In this document: positions 14,276-21,103 of the stretch, one piece after another
How the letters are laid out: the number at the start of each line of letters is the position of its first letter
Position numbering within the stretch: the stretch's first letter is position 1
Virus record (IMG/VR): IMGVR_UViG_3300031601_000038
Coordinates: 1-22,952 of that record
Direction: 5' to 3' (one strand)
Source of the DNA: a virus
DNA: 22,952 bases
The notes under the pieces: model-generated
Told to the model about the DNA's origin: nothing
What the model saw: only the letters and a program-made list of their open reading frames with translations
Databases searched by the model: none
Program-made: the position numbers and the translations under genes

Positions 14276-15747
14276 TGATTGTTACCTCCATTAGTTGGCG
14301 GTTCAGCAACTATGTTTGCGGCCCACAACGCTATGTCCTCATCTGACAGTTGCAGAATCTTCTTGCCAATGATTTCCTCAGGAACACCCATCTTATGCCA
14401 CCCAGATGCAGCTTGTGCGTTGTTGACTGTAATCTTGGCAACGGCTTCGGCAGTCTTCGATACTATTTTTGGATACACCAGTTGGTAAGAAGCCTTACTT
14501 GGGTCAATCCCACTAAGCAACATCTGCACTCCGAATATTTGTCGAGCACCCTTTTCATGCGTCTGTTGTGCGCGACAGCCAAGCCATGTAAACGCTTCCT
14601 TTGTTTCCTCTGGTGTCTTATCAACAAAAGACCTCTGGCCCACCCTCATATTCAAGTAGGACATCGGAACACCCAACCCAGCCAACACACGGTTCAGACT
14701 CCATGAAATATCATTGATGTTCTCTAATGCAGCGGTTCCCGAACGAAGGTTATCAACACCACCCTCAATAATTTTACCATCCCTAGTGTAAATCGAGGCG
14801 ACATAGAAATCGGTATCAACATCTACTGGGTTCTCTTGGAAGTTCACGGAAAAGCGGGTATTAGTGCTGTCGTATGGAGTGATAACATCCTTCTCCATGT
14901 TTTCCCGATATTTCTTAAACTTTTCCTCAACTGCTTTAGGGTCCGCATCGATTGGAATAGGTATTTTGTGAATGCGTGTATCCCACGCCCTTGTCAGCCG
15001 TGCAATAGCCAAACTATCTTCTTGAGCTTGCAATCTTTTCCATTGAGGAATTACGGGGGCCATGTGGGGTTCCGCATATTTGCCGCCAGGATTGTTGCCA
15101 AATTGCCAGTGAACAATCTGATAAGCATACCACGCGGCTACGGCAGTACCTATATCATCTCTTTGCACATAAGCAGGTGCCTCTGCACTTTGTGGCATTT
15201 TCATATATACGTCAGGGTCTCCAGAAGCCAAGCGGCCAAACTTATCCGTATTGATTTCTATTTGCCACGGCTGTGGAAACTGCTTTATCCGTGAAATTGG
15301 TTGCAGCCTGTCATCACCATGCGGAACTAACTCTGCGAAATGGTTGCCCGCTTTCACAGCCATGCGGATAATGTTCCATGTCTGTTCCATCAACCCCGTC
15401 TCATCAGCAGTGGCTTGCATCAGCGCTAGTGCTTTCTTTTGCAACGGGCTTACTTCATCATCTTTATCTTTGACAAGCTCTATCTTGAAGCCCCAAAAGT
15501 TTTCCTCTGGAAAATAGCAAGCAGCACTGGCGATAATATCAAGACCCCTAGCAATCAGTCCATCCCCCGTATCCATACTGTCGAGGTCTTTGAACACAGA
15601 AGTCCTTGCGTGCGTTCTCCCCCACGGCACCTTCAACTCCATAGCGTTGCGACCAATGACGCCTGTACCGGCAGGAACAATCTTTGGCTTTTCTTTTCCA
15701 ATCAATCTAGCCCAAGCATCTCTGGTTCGCGTCAATAAGTTAGCCAT
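14272..15747 (-). CDS. Portal protein
   Basis: A 491-residue protein immediately after the terminase. Portal features are WNIIRMAVKAGNHFAELV (the early helix and strand of the clip/stem entry), QIVHWQFGNNPGGKYAEP (the portal IvHwr-type motif), the stem-like AIARLTRAWDTRIHKIPIP, and LENINDISWSLNRVLAGLGVPMSYL, the crown-side helix with the LGVP motif. It forms the dodecameric DNA channel at one capsid vertex and docks the terminase. ATG 15747 follows the TerL stop by 6 nt with a weak GGGTG. Its own stop overlaps the next gene. Length is normal for the family. Confidence 0.9.
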   Translation of the reverse strand: MANLLTRTRDAWARLIGKEKPKIVPAGTGVIGRNAMELKVPWGRTHARTSVFKDLDSMDTGDGLIARGLDIIASAACYFPEENFWGFKIELVKDKDDEVSPLQKKALALMQATADETGLMEQTWNIIRMAVKAGNHFAELVPHGDDRLQPISRIKQFPQPWQIEINTDKFGRLASGDPDVYMKMPQSAEAPAYVQRDDIGTAVAAWYAYQIVHWQFGNNPGGKYAEPHMAPVIPQWKRLQAQEDSLAIARLTRAWDTRIHKIPIPIDADPKAVEEKFKKYRENMEKDVITPYDSTNTRFSVNFQENPVDVDTDFYVASIYTRDGKIIEGGVDNLRSGTAALENINDISWSLNRVLAGLGVPMSYLNMRVGQRSFVDKTPEETKEAFTWLGCRAQQTHEKGARQIFGVQMLLSGIDPSKASYQLVYPKIVSKTAEAVAKITVNNAQAASGWHKMGVPEEIIGKKILQLSDEDIALWAANIVAEPPTNGGNNQ

Positions 15748-15753
15748 ATAGCA

Positions 15754-17322
15754 TCACCCAATTCGTCGCCTGCGTCGTGCTATTGCAACAGGCACATCTC
15801 CTAGTTGGCGAGACGGGTCTGCCGCAGACGACGCAAGCCATAACGCCATAATCATGTCTGTTGTCTTTGTTTCATAAGGAAAGCCCAACATTTCCTCAAT
15901 TAAATCACATATGTCACAACTATGCAATGGGTCTGTGTGGTCTCCAGCGAATGGAAAGTCCCATTGTTCTGCCCGCATCTGCGCAACAAGCCCAGGAAGG
16001 CCGATTTCTGGGTTCCATTTTTGCGAGCCTGTAAAAAAACCTTCCAACGGAAGTTGAATATCTTGAGCATACTTGAATTCTGCTATTACTCTAATAAGAC
16101 TGAGCATGGCTTCCTGTGTTGCATTATTTTCTACACAAATATTTGCGAAAGCATGTCGGAGGTGCATTTCCACCACAGTTTCTGCCACAAATTCTGAAGT
16201 CTCTCTCATCCGATGAGCTTCCAATATTACTTTGCGGTCATCTGCCATAACACCAATTGCGAAGATGGATGAAAAACTTCCAGTGTTTTTTAGCGAAGCG
16301 GCTGGGTCAAGCCCACAGTATCGAGCCACAATCGGCACCCTAGATTGCCCCATGTGTAGGTCTTCAGCCTTACAAGCATCAACTACGGCTTGCGTCCACC
16401 AAGTACGTTGCTGGCGCAACCCTTTCAAAAGGAATTGCTGGTCAAAAGCCTCGTCTCCAATTTCCTTGCGCCTTTTCTCCAGTGCTTCCAACGGCCAACG
16501 TTCAGGCCATAATGATTCTCCAGCGTCGTTAATGGCGGGGTTCTTCCACGCAAACCACATCTCGTTACCGACTAAATCCTCAATCAAATCATCTGGCGAC
16601 CACGCTGAACCGATATAAAGATGGCTCTGCCCACCGATATTTAACCAATCAGCATAGAACAACCGTTTTACCTTCGGCAGGCGCGCTGGCTCCATTATTG
16701 TCTCTTTGGGACCAATAATGTCATCAAAGAGAATAAGGTCAGTACGTCCACCTGTAGCAGTAGCCGTTACGCCATATCCCTCAAGGCTAGCATCTTTTAT
16801 TCCCAGATTTGCTTCTTCGTCTTTGAGAACGTCTATGGCAGTGCCAGACCATTTACCGTTGGGGTCAGGTACTAAATTAGGAAACACTCCATGCAATTCA
16901 TCATTAGCTCTTATGTTCTTTTCAACTTGCGTTATGAACTTGACAGCATTAGTATCATTGTTTGAGACGATTTTAATCCTAAGGCTAGGATTGACGCCAA
17001 AAACAAAAAGCACCAAACAAAGCATTGTTTCGGTTTTGCCGTGCTCTCTCGGCCCCTCAATAACACCATTTGTGATTTGCTCACCATCTCGGAGTGTGGG
17101 TTTGACTTCCTCGCCATCTACATAAACCGTCTTGCCCTCCAACAACGGCAATACCATAGACAACGCCAACATGTACCACTCTTTGTGGTGTTTACCAACC
17201 TTCCAGGGCTTCCCCTTCTCATCCTTCATCACATACTCTGCGAAGCGAACGATGTCTTCCCGCTTCTCGCGCAAGTCAGCGTATCTGATAGCATCTTGTA
17301 TTGTGTTGCCTAAAACACCCAT
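15754..17322 (-). CDS. terL: Terminase large subunit
   Basis: A 522-residue DNA packaging motor and nuclease. The N-terminal ATPase has Walker A GPREHGKT (near residue 91) with a downstream motif IKIVSNND, and Walker B LILFDD (near 197-202). The C-terminal RuvC-like nuclease has GLDPAASLKNTGSFSS (first Asp near 339), ICVENNATQ and the final acidic motif TKTTDMIMALWLA. All key residues are present. The basic tail (ARRRRRIG) is normal. ATG 17322 has GAGG 7 nt upstream and overlaps the stop of the gene before it. An in-frame TTG at 17325 is possible but less likely. It pairs with the upstream small-subunit candidate and the downstream portal. Confidence 0.95.
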   Translation of the reverse strand: MGVLGNTIQDAIRYADLREKREDIVRFAEYVMKDEKGKPWKVGKHHKEWYMLALSMVLPLLEGKTVYVDGEEVKPTLRDGEQITNGVIEGPREHGKTETMLCLVLFVFGVNPSLRIKIVSNNDTNAVKFITQVEKNIRANDELHGVFPNLVPDPNGKWSGTAIDVLKDEEANLGIKDASLEGYGVTATATGGRTDLILFDDIIGPKETIMEPARLPKVKRLFYADWLNIGGQSHLYIGSAWSPDDLIEDLVGNEMWFAWKNPAINDAGESLWPERWPLEALEKRRKEIGDEAFDQQFLLKGLRQQRTWWTQAVVDACKAEDLHMGQSRVPIVARYCGLDPAASLKNTGSFSSIFAIGVMADDRKVILEAHRMRETSEFVAETVVEMHLRHAFANICVENNATQEAMLSLIRVIAEFKYAQDIQLPLEGFFTGSQKWNPEIGLPGLVAQMRAEQWDFPFAGDHTDPLHSCDICDLIEEMLGFPYETKTTDMIMALWLASSAADPSRQLGDVPVAIARRRRRIG

Positions 17323-17879
17323 CAATTATCCTCAACCGTAAATTCGGCGTCAATAGTTTCTGCCCCTGGCGCAGGCAACCCCATAGACGTAGCCATCTCA
17401 TTCATTCTCTTCAGCATTGTGGCTATTTCTTTGCGTTGCTCTGTAGTACCTTCCTGCATTATCTGGATGAAAACATTCTGTTGGCGAGGCATCATACCAC
17501 TCAGGTCTCCGGTCAACTCACTCATAAGACGAACTGCCTTGAGATAGGTTTCCGTTAGCTTTGCGGCTTTCAGCCATTGCCCATCGTTTCCTAGTTCACT
17601 CACTCCATCCCGCAACATCCCAGCTATGTTGTCAACCTCGGTGAGGACAAACGATTTCTTAGAGCGAAGTGTGCCAGCAAGCATTTCTTGTGCGCGTTCA
17701 ACAGCAAGCTGCGCGATAGCGTCTTTGTTTTCACGAATGAACACTTTGACATCGTGTTCTGTACAATTCAGGACATCATCATCCTTCAATGTGTTGACAA
17801 TATCTACACAACTTGTACCCATTGCACACATTTCTAACACTTTTGTGGCTGTTGAGCTGCCACTTGCTAGCAAAAGCAT
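17322..17879 (-). CDS. Terminase small subunit candidate
   Basis: A 185-residue mostly helical protein directly before terL, with start and stop overlaps on both sides. The N-terminal half (VLEMCAMGTSCVDIVNTLKDDDVLN, then HDVKVFIRENKDAI) reads like a small HTH. A central helical oligomerisation segment follows (LTEVDNIAGMLRDGVSELGNDGQWLKAAKLTETYLKAVRLMSELTG), typical of small terminase subunits that bind the packaging site and regulate TerL. ATG 17879 is preferred over GTG 17882 because GAGGAG then has 6-nt spacing. No family-specific motif is evident, so the call rests on position and architecture. Confidence 0.65.
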   Translation of the reverse strand: MLLLASGSSTATKVLEMCAMGTSCVDIVNTLKDDDVLNCTEHDVKVFIRENKDAIAQLAVERAQEMLAGTLRSKKSFVLTEVDNIAGMLRDGVSELGNDGQWLKAAKLTETYLKAVRLMSELTGDLSGMMPRQQNVFIQIMQEGTTEQRKEIATMLKRMNEMATSMGLPAPGAETIDAEFTVEDN

Positions 17880-18484
17880 CACAAACTCCTCAATTTGTCC
17901 AAAGTCTTCTCAATCCATTCAGGTTGTCCAAATCTGCGCAACATTGATTGGGTGCCGATATACCCCACATTGCCATCTAATCCATCAGCAGGCACAATAT
18001 ACATCGTGCCATCATCACTATCCATGTGGTAGTAATCTACACCATCAATAGGCCGAAGCCTTACTTGGTGCCCCTTGCTGAGCGGGGAGAGGGCGAACAC
18101 CTTTATCTTCACGGTGCCGACAACTAGCTCAGGCTCTCCTTGGCGACAGAAACGGTCAACAACAACGTCAACCCCCGCATCCCAATAGAACTGTGCGGCC
18201 CTGCCAACCACAGGGCGATGTTCATAGGTGTTTGGCTTCCTGTTGGCAATAGCGGTTTTCCTGCGAGCCTCTTTCCGCTTGATTGTCTTGCAGTCATCAC
18301 AATAGCGAGTACGATACGAATCCAGCACCTTACCGCAAATAGCACACACTGGTTCAATCTCATACTGATTGGCTAAGACACGAACCCACTCCCTGGTTAC
18401 GCCAATGCCTCTGCCAATCTGCGCGAAATTCTTCCCCTCATCATACAGAGCCTGCAATTCTTCTTTTGTTGCCACAGCAGACAT
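17879..18484 (-). CDS. HTH and zinc-knuckle protein of unknown function
   Basis: A 201-residue protein, first gene of the virion operon. Residues 5-42 form a HTH-like unit (EELQALYDEGKNFAQIGRGIGVTREWVRVLANQY). A zinc knuckle CAICGK ... YCDDC follows (47-66), then a very basic stretch (KRKEARRK). The C-terminal half begins GRAAQFYWDAGVDVVVDRFC and continues with VGTVKIKVFALSP, a pattern faintly like PD-(D/E)XK nucleases, but no clear catalytic set is visible. GGAGAG precedes ATG 18484 and a promoter lies about 50 bp upstream. It could be a DNA-binding packaging or regulatory factor. I do not recognise it. Confidence 0.65.
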   Translation of the reverse strand: MSAVATKEELQALYDEGKNFAQIGRGIGVTREWVRVLANQYEIEPVCAICGKVLDSYRTRYCDDCKTIKRKEARRKTAIANRKPNTYEHRPVVGRAAQFYWDAGVDVVVDRFCRQGEPELVVGTVKIKVFALSPLSKGHQVRLRPIDGVDYYHMDSDDGTMYIVPADGLDGNVGYIGTQSMLRRFGQPEWIEKTLDKLRSL

Positions 18485-18535
18485 AATATCTCTCCAGTTG
18501 TGTAGTATTGCGGAATTGTTTCAACAACTGTATGT

Positions 18536-18563
18536 ATTTTACCACACTATGTTCATTTGTCAA
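18536..18563 (-). promoter_or_regulatory. Promoter of the virion gene operon
   Basis: TTGACA (18563-18558) and TAAAAT (18541-18536) are 16 bp apart. It lies between a terminator and the first gene of the packaging block, so it is the likely main start for terminase and portal transcription. Confidence 0.75.
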
Positions 18564-18579
18564 GCGTTCTCCCCCAAAC

Positions 18580-18602
18580 AAAAAAACCACCCAGAAGGGT
18601 GG
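18580..18602 (-). terminator. Intrinsic terminator of the small-gene block
   Basis: CCACCC/GGGTGG, a 6-bp stem with a 4-nt loop, is followed by seven T on the minus strand. It ends transcription of the small-protein block just before the virion operon promoter. Confidence 0.88.
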
Positions 18603-18631
18603 CTTTAAGAAACGTTGGATGTGGATGCTGG

Positions 18632-18994
18632 TTACCTCCTCCTGGGTTTCTGCTCCTCCAGTGTGGCAACCAACCTATCAATACACTCCCGCAACTCTGG
18701 CTTGCCAGCCAAGAATTCTTGCGCATCTTCCCTACTGACAATATTCTTGATGATTTTCAATTGCGCAGAAGCTAGAATCCTTTGCACATGGGTAGATGAC
18801 ACAGCATTAATAACATCCCAACGCTCCGTCACGCAGAAGCCAATTTCAGCGTGTCCCTTACCCATTACGGCATATTGTACCCAAACCTCTATTTCATGTT
18901 CAGATAAATTGTTGAGAATATCCTGCTGCCAGATACCGACAGTCTCAACTAAGTCTTCTAGGGCTTGGAGCATTTCTGGAGTTACTGCTTCCAT
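18632..18994 (-). CDS. Sigma-70 region 4-like small protein
   Basis: A 120-residue helical protein. LSEHEIEVWVQYAVMGKGHAEIGFCV ... STHVQRILASAQLKI (residues 30-79) follows the pattern of sigma region 4 / LuxR-type HTH (L....vf......g.s..EIA......S...V...l..A..kl), but with about ten extra residues (TERWDVINAV) in the turn. Such proteins in phages often activate late transcription. As the last gene before the virion operon promoter it is well placed for that, though this is inference. CAGGAG lies 9 nt before ATG 18994, directly after the previous stop. A terminator follows. Confidence 0.6.
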   Translation of the reverse strand: MEAVTPEMLQALEDLVETVGIWQQDILNNLSEHEIEVWVQYAVMGKGHAEIGFCVTERWDVINAVSSTHVQRILASAQLKIIKNIVSREDAQEFLAGKPELRECIDRLVATLEEQKPRRR

Positions 18995-19402
18995 TCAATT
19001 ATTCTCCTGCTTTGGATACAACTTGCCCCAAGCCTTTGCTATTTCATCTACAAATGCGATAACTTCTGCTTTAGGCAAACACATTCCAGATGTCATTCCG
19101 TGCGAAGAATCTGGAGATGATACGGAATAGCCCCATCCATCGTCACATTCATGTAATACAACATGACAACCGTAGGCATTAAAACTGGTATCGTGTTGCC
19201 ATCCATCAGGATACCGACAATCATCAACTGCGTATACACCCCTCATTTTGATGGTAAGGTAGTTGTCATCACCTTGACAAAACGTTGTCACACCATTAGT
19301 GACATCGCGCGCCCTCATTGGACCACCAACAAAATCCCACCCTATACTTTCTGCTGAATACCTAACACCATCCATTTCTACATATTTCTCTGTGATTGCC
19401 AA
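18995..19402 (-). CDS. Hypothetical protein, paralogue of the gene upstream
   Basis: About 135 residues with an N-terminal VRYSAESIGWDFVGG and a C-terminal helix (KAEVIAFVDEIAKAWGKLYP). Cysteines and His are scattered. I place the start at TTG 19402 (GGAG 8-9 nt upstream). GTG at 19411 is an alternative but overlaps the previous stop and leaves no spacing for its Shine-Dalgarno. The sequence GGAGTGAGTCGGTTGGCA at this start recurs almost exactly at 19696-19679, and both proteins then carry a RYSA motif, so they are probably paralogues. The function is unknown. Confidence 0.55.
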   Translation of the reverse strand: MAITEKYVEMDGVRYSAESIGWDFVGGPMRARDVTNGVTTFCQGDDNYLTIKMRGVYAVDDCRYPDGWQHDTSFNAYGCHVVLHECDDGWGYSVSSPDSSHGMTSGMCLPKAEVIAFVDEIAKAWGKLYPKQENN

Positions 19403-19407
19403 CCGAC

Positions 19408-19824
19408 TCACTCCAATCCATCTGTTGTTTTATTACGTTCCATTTCCTCTTTGAAGCCCTGCCCCATTGCTATTGAAATTGCGTTGAGCTTTTTACATGT
19501 ACGCGCAAATTCACGACCGAATTCCCGTGATTGTTCAAACTGGTCCTGTTCTACAACAGGGCGCATATCTTCAATCTCTATCGTTATATTTCTATAGTCA
19601 TCTATTGTTGTTTTTAGACCAGTTGCCGAATACCGCTTGTCTCCTATTATTACCTCAATATTTCCTGAAACCGTGTGTGCCAATCGACTCACTCCTCCAT
19701 AGATAGGGCGGGGGGCGGAATTGAACGGGTAGCCACTCGGAGGAATGGACCCTGTTGTACCACCCCCCCCCACCCGATAACCGAATTGAGACTTGTCTGT
19801 CCATCGTCCAGTAATTGCAGCCAT
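19408..19824 (-). CDS. Hypothetical protein with tail-tube-like first codons; start uncertain
   Basis: An open frame of 138 codons. ATG 19824 opens with MAAITGRWT, also the first nine residues of the tail tube gene at 2901, and sits only 6 nt after a consensus -10, so it would be leaderless. Next is a low-complexity Gly/Pro/Ser stretch containing a G9 tract. The conserved part starts near residue 45 (SRLAHTVSGNIEVIIGDKRYSATGL), where GGAGG precedes GTG 19692 or TTG 19683 and resembles the downstream paralogue. The C-terminal half is helical and charged. The shorter forms of 91-94 residues may be the true gene, with the 5' part a transplanted gene start. The function is unknown. Confidence 0.5.
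   Translation of the reverse strand: MAAITGRWTDKSQFGYRVGGGGTTGSIPPSGYPFNSAPRPIYGGVSRLAHTVSGNIEVIIGDKRYSATGLKTTIDDYRNITIEIEDMRPVVEQDQFEQSREFGREFARTCKKLNAISIAMGQGFKEEMERNKTTDGLE
19763..19771 (-). repeat. G9 homopolymer tract inside an open frame
   Basis: Nine G in a row on the minus strand lie in the Gly-rich part of the frame starting at 19824. Tracts of this length slip during replication or transcription and could switch the upstream 20 codons in or out of frame with the conserved part. Confidence 0.8.
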
Positions 19825-19830
19825 GTTACA

Positions 19831-19859
19831 ATTATATCAGGTCTTCAACTGAATGTCAA
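19831..19859 (-). promoter_or_regulatory. Consensus promoter giving a leaderless transcript
   Basis: TTGACA (19859-19854) and TATAAT (19836-19831) with a 17-bp spacer match consensus perfectly. ATG 19824 begins 7 bp past the -10, at the expected first transcribed base. Confidence 0.85.
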
Positions 19860-19862
19860 TAG

Positions 19863-20204
19863 TTATTTGAGTTCGGTTGATTTACGCACCAACCCATCCA
19901 AAGCACCGCGCATTACATCAATTGCTTCAGTCATGCTGGGCGTGGTCCACGCACCAGTTACAAATACATCACCCATGTTGTAAGTTATTTCTGCCATCCA
20001 GCCATCGGCCTGTCTATACAACGACATGCGACCATCTAAACCTGGTTGCGAACCAAGTCTCAATTTTTCAGGTGGAACAGTTAGGTTTTCCATACACGCT
20101 TGGCATTGAAATGCCCCGCGCCTAGTGTGCGAAGCACATTCCGACCAATAACACTGTCCTTCATCATCCCATACCCATGTGTCACAATTACATGTGTTTC
20201 TCAT
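19863..20204 (-). CDS. Cys-rich hypothetical protein with possible zinc site
   Basis: 113 residues. The N-terminus is Cys-rich: CNCDTWVWDD, CYWSECASH and CQACMENL (residues 5-40), enough for one or two zinc sites. The rest is a beta/alpha part (RMSLYRQADGWMAEITYNMGDVFVTGAW) and a C-terminal helix. GGAGGAAG lies 6-7 nt before ATG 20204 and overlaps the end of the preceding gene. It is probably translated with its neighbours in the leftward small-gene block. The family is not recognised. Confidence 0.65.
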   Translation of the reverse strand: MRNTCNCDTWVWDDEGQCYWSECASHTRRGAFQCQACMENLTVPPEKLRLGSQPGLDGRMSLYRQADGWMAEITYNMGDVFVTGAWTTPSMTEAIDVMRGALDGLVRKSTELK

Positions 20205-20220
20205 TCTTCTTCCTCCGTTT

Positions 20221-20427
20221 TCATCTCTCCTGATGTCGGGGTTCTGGCCTTACTGGTTCTGACAATGGCGCCAGCGGCAAGTCCTTGAAGCGCTTGCGAT
20301 TCACCAATCCGCACGTACATTCACCACTACCATCGTACTTATCTACCCATACATGACAACGTGGGCAATATAAGCCCCCCTGCCACGGCACAATCAGTAT
20401 TGGTCCTTCTGTCTGATTAGGATTCAA
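20221..20427 (-). CDS. Small zinc-ribbon protein
   Basis: 68 residues starting at TTG 20427. GGGAGG lies 8 nt upstream and the TTG overlaps the stop of the membrane protein gene (TTGA). ATG at 20460 or 20505 has no Shine-Dalgarno. CPRCHVWVDKYDGSGECTCG forms a single zinc ribbon (about residues 22-41), followed by a basic KRFK and a Pro-rich tail. Such small ribbons in phages often act as nucleic-acid-binding or adaptor modules. The role here is unknown. Confidence 0.65.
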   Translation of the reverse strand: MNPNQTEGPILIVPWQGGLYCPRCHVWVDKYDGSGECTCGLVNRKRFKDLPLAPLSEPVRPEPRHQER

Positions 20428-20630
20428 TCGGAAAACCTCCCGCCTGTCCAGAAACTCCATGCGTACATAGTGAGCAACGTGGCGATGGCGCACAAAACCG
20501 CACATTCAATGTATTGCCGGCTAGCAAAATACTCCCAGCCCGCATACGCAAAAACACAGGCGACAGCTATCACGAACGCAAAATGCAATGCGTCAACGAC
20601 TGGCGGAGATTGTAGGCCTCGTTTCTTCAC
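20424..20630 (-). CDS. Small two-helix membrane protein
   Basis: 68 residues from GTG 20630: a basic MKKRG start, a first hydrophobic helix near residues 14-32 (LHFAFVIAVACVFAYAGW), a short loop and a second near 42-61 (ECAVLCAIATLLTMYAWSFW). Size and two-helix topology would suit a holin, but there is no endolysin gene beside it, so a membrane-modifying early protein is just as likely. GTG overlaps the stop of a 30-codon frame (GTGA), implying coupling. It also sits 7 bp past a consensus -10, so a leaderless mRNA can start on it. Confidence 0.65.
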   Translation of the reverse strand: MKKRGLQSPPVVDALHFAFVIAVACVFAYAGWEYFASRQYIECAVLCAIATLLTMYAWSFWTGGRFSD

Positions 20631-20719
20631 GATAGCATTATACCACCGCCGCCCCGTCGTGTCAATAGGAAAAACGAAAAAACCTGCTCCGAAGAACAGG
20701 ACTTTTCCGCAAAGGCCAT
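20627..20719 (-). CDS. 30-residue leader peptide across a terminator hairpin
   Basis: ATG 20719 has GAAGG 6 nt upstream (and GGAGG further up). The frame (MAFAEKSCSSEQVFSFFLL, ending GGGGIMLS) runs through an intrinsic terminator and ends with TGA overlapping the GTG of the membrane protein. Ribosomes on it would disrupt the terminator hairpin, as in attenuators. It is short and has no homologue known to me, so the layout is the only evidence. Confidence 0.45.
   Translation of the reverse strand: MAFAEKSCSSEQVFSFFLLTRRGGGGIMLS
20637..20665 (-). promoter_or_regulatory. Consensus promoter immediately before the membrane protein gene
   Basis: TTGACA (20665-20660) and TATAAT (20642-20637) with a 17-bp spacer match consensus perfectly. 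The GTG start lies 7 bp past the -10, at the expected transcription start. Confidence 0.88.
20677..20700 (-). terminator. Intrinsic terminator between two leftward promoters
   Basis: CCTGTTC/GAGCAGG, a 7-bp stem with a UUCG loop and one G-U pair, is followed by six T. It lies about 50-75 nt into the transcript from the upstream promoter and inside the 30-codon leader frame. Confidence 0.88.
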
Positions 20720-20756
20720 TGCGAGCCTTCCACCTCCACAGTAGTGGATTGTCATC

Positions 20757-20785
20757 AGTATAGCATATATTGCGCCCCGTGTCAA
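20757..20785 (-). promoter_or_regulatory. Leftward near-consensus promoter of the divergent pair
   Basis: TTGACA (20785-20780) and TATACT (20762-20757) have a 17-bp spacer. The -35 boxes of this promoter and the rightward one are only 9 bp apart, so a protein bound between them would affect both. Confidence 0.85.
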
Positions 20786-20794
20786 ACTTTTTTC

Positions 20795-20823
20795 TTGACA
20801 AGCATCTGCGGATGTGCTATTAT
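20795..20823 (+). promoter_or_regulatory. Rightward near-consensus promoter of the divergent pair
   Basis: TTGACA (20795-20800) and TATTAT (20818-20823) have a 17-bp spacer. The predicted start near 20830 would place the structured RNA at the very 5' end of the transcript. Confidence 0.85.
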
Positions 20824-20829
20824 GATGTC

Positions 20830-21034
20830 ACGGGGTATGAAGCTGGCGCCTTTCCAACCTATTAGCCACCCGCAATAGTCCTTGACGGTGAGCGGCGATG
20901 AACGTCCGGTGGTAAAGACGCGGATGCCTTTTCAATGATAGGGCAGTGTCTGCCCGAATCCAAAGCCTGTGGAGAATCGAGAAAGACGTTAGATTCGTCG
21001 AAACAGGAACCTCAAGCGCAGAGGAGACACCATT
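20830..21034 (+). ncRNA. Structured RNA: HEARO/omega RNA-like 5' part plus leader module copy 2
   Basis: About 205 nt without a convincing gene. The 3' half (20937-21034) matches the capsid leader: hairpin GGGCAG/CTGCCC with loop TGT (20941-20955), outer CCTGT/ACAGG pairing, hairpin GAATC/GATTC (20974-20996), and CCTC/GAGG, whose 3' arm is part of the Shine-Dalgarno. The 5' half has CTATT/AATAG (20859-20878) just after UUUCCAAC, CCACC/GGTGG (20866-20870 with 20908-20912), and GACG/CGTC. UUCCAAC before a hairpin and GCGGAUGCC (20920-20928) resemble what I recall of IscB omega RNA (HEARO). No IscB gene follows. It could instead be a leader regulating the small downstream genes. Confidence 0.6.
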
Positions 21035-21103
21035 ATGCCCAAACAACACAAGGAGGTCTTCCGTTATGGAAGCCAACGAAGAGATGCTTCTGCAGTTGAT
21101 TGA
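21035..21103 (+). CDS. 22-codon upstream frame at the end of the structured RNA
   Basis: ATG 21035 occupies the same place after the RNA module as the capsid ATG does in the other copy, with GGAG 8 nt upstream. It encodes MPKQHKEVFRYGSQRRDASA plus two residues and overlaps the start of the 138-residue gene in another frame. It may be a regulatory uORF or a leftover gene start. Confidence 0.35.
   Translation: MPKQHKEVFRYGSQRRDASAVD

Noticed and set aside
20946-21065. N-terminal extension of the 138-residue rightward gene (VETGTSS.. and, in another frame, SKQEP..), reminiscent of a TnpB C-terminal tail
   Set aside because: The same DNA block in the capsid leader is interrupted by stops in the equivalent frame, so conservation is at RNA level; no TnpB zinc finger or RuvC motif is upstream.
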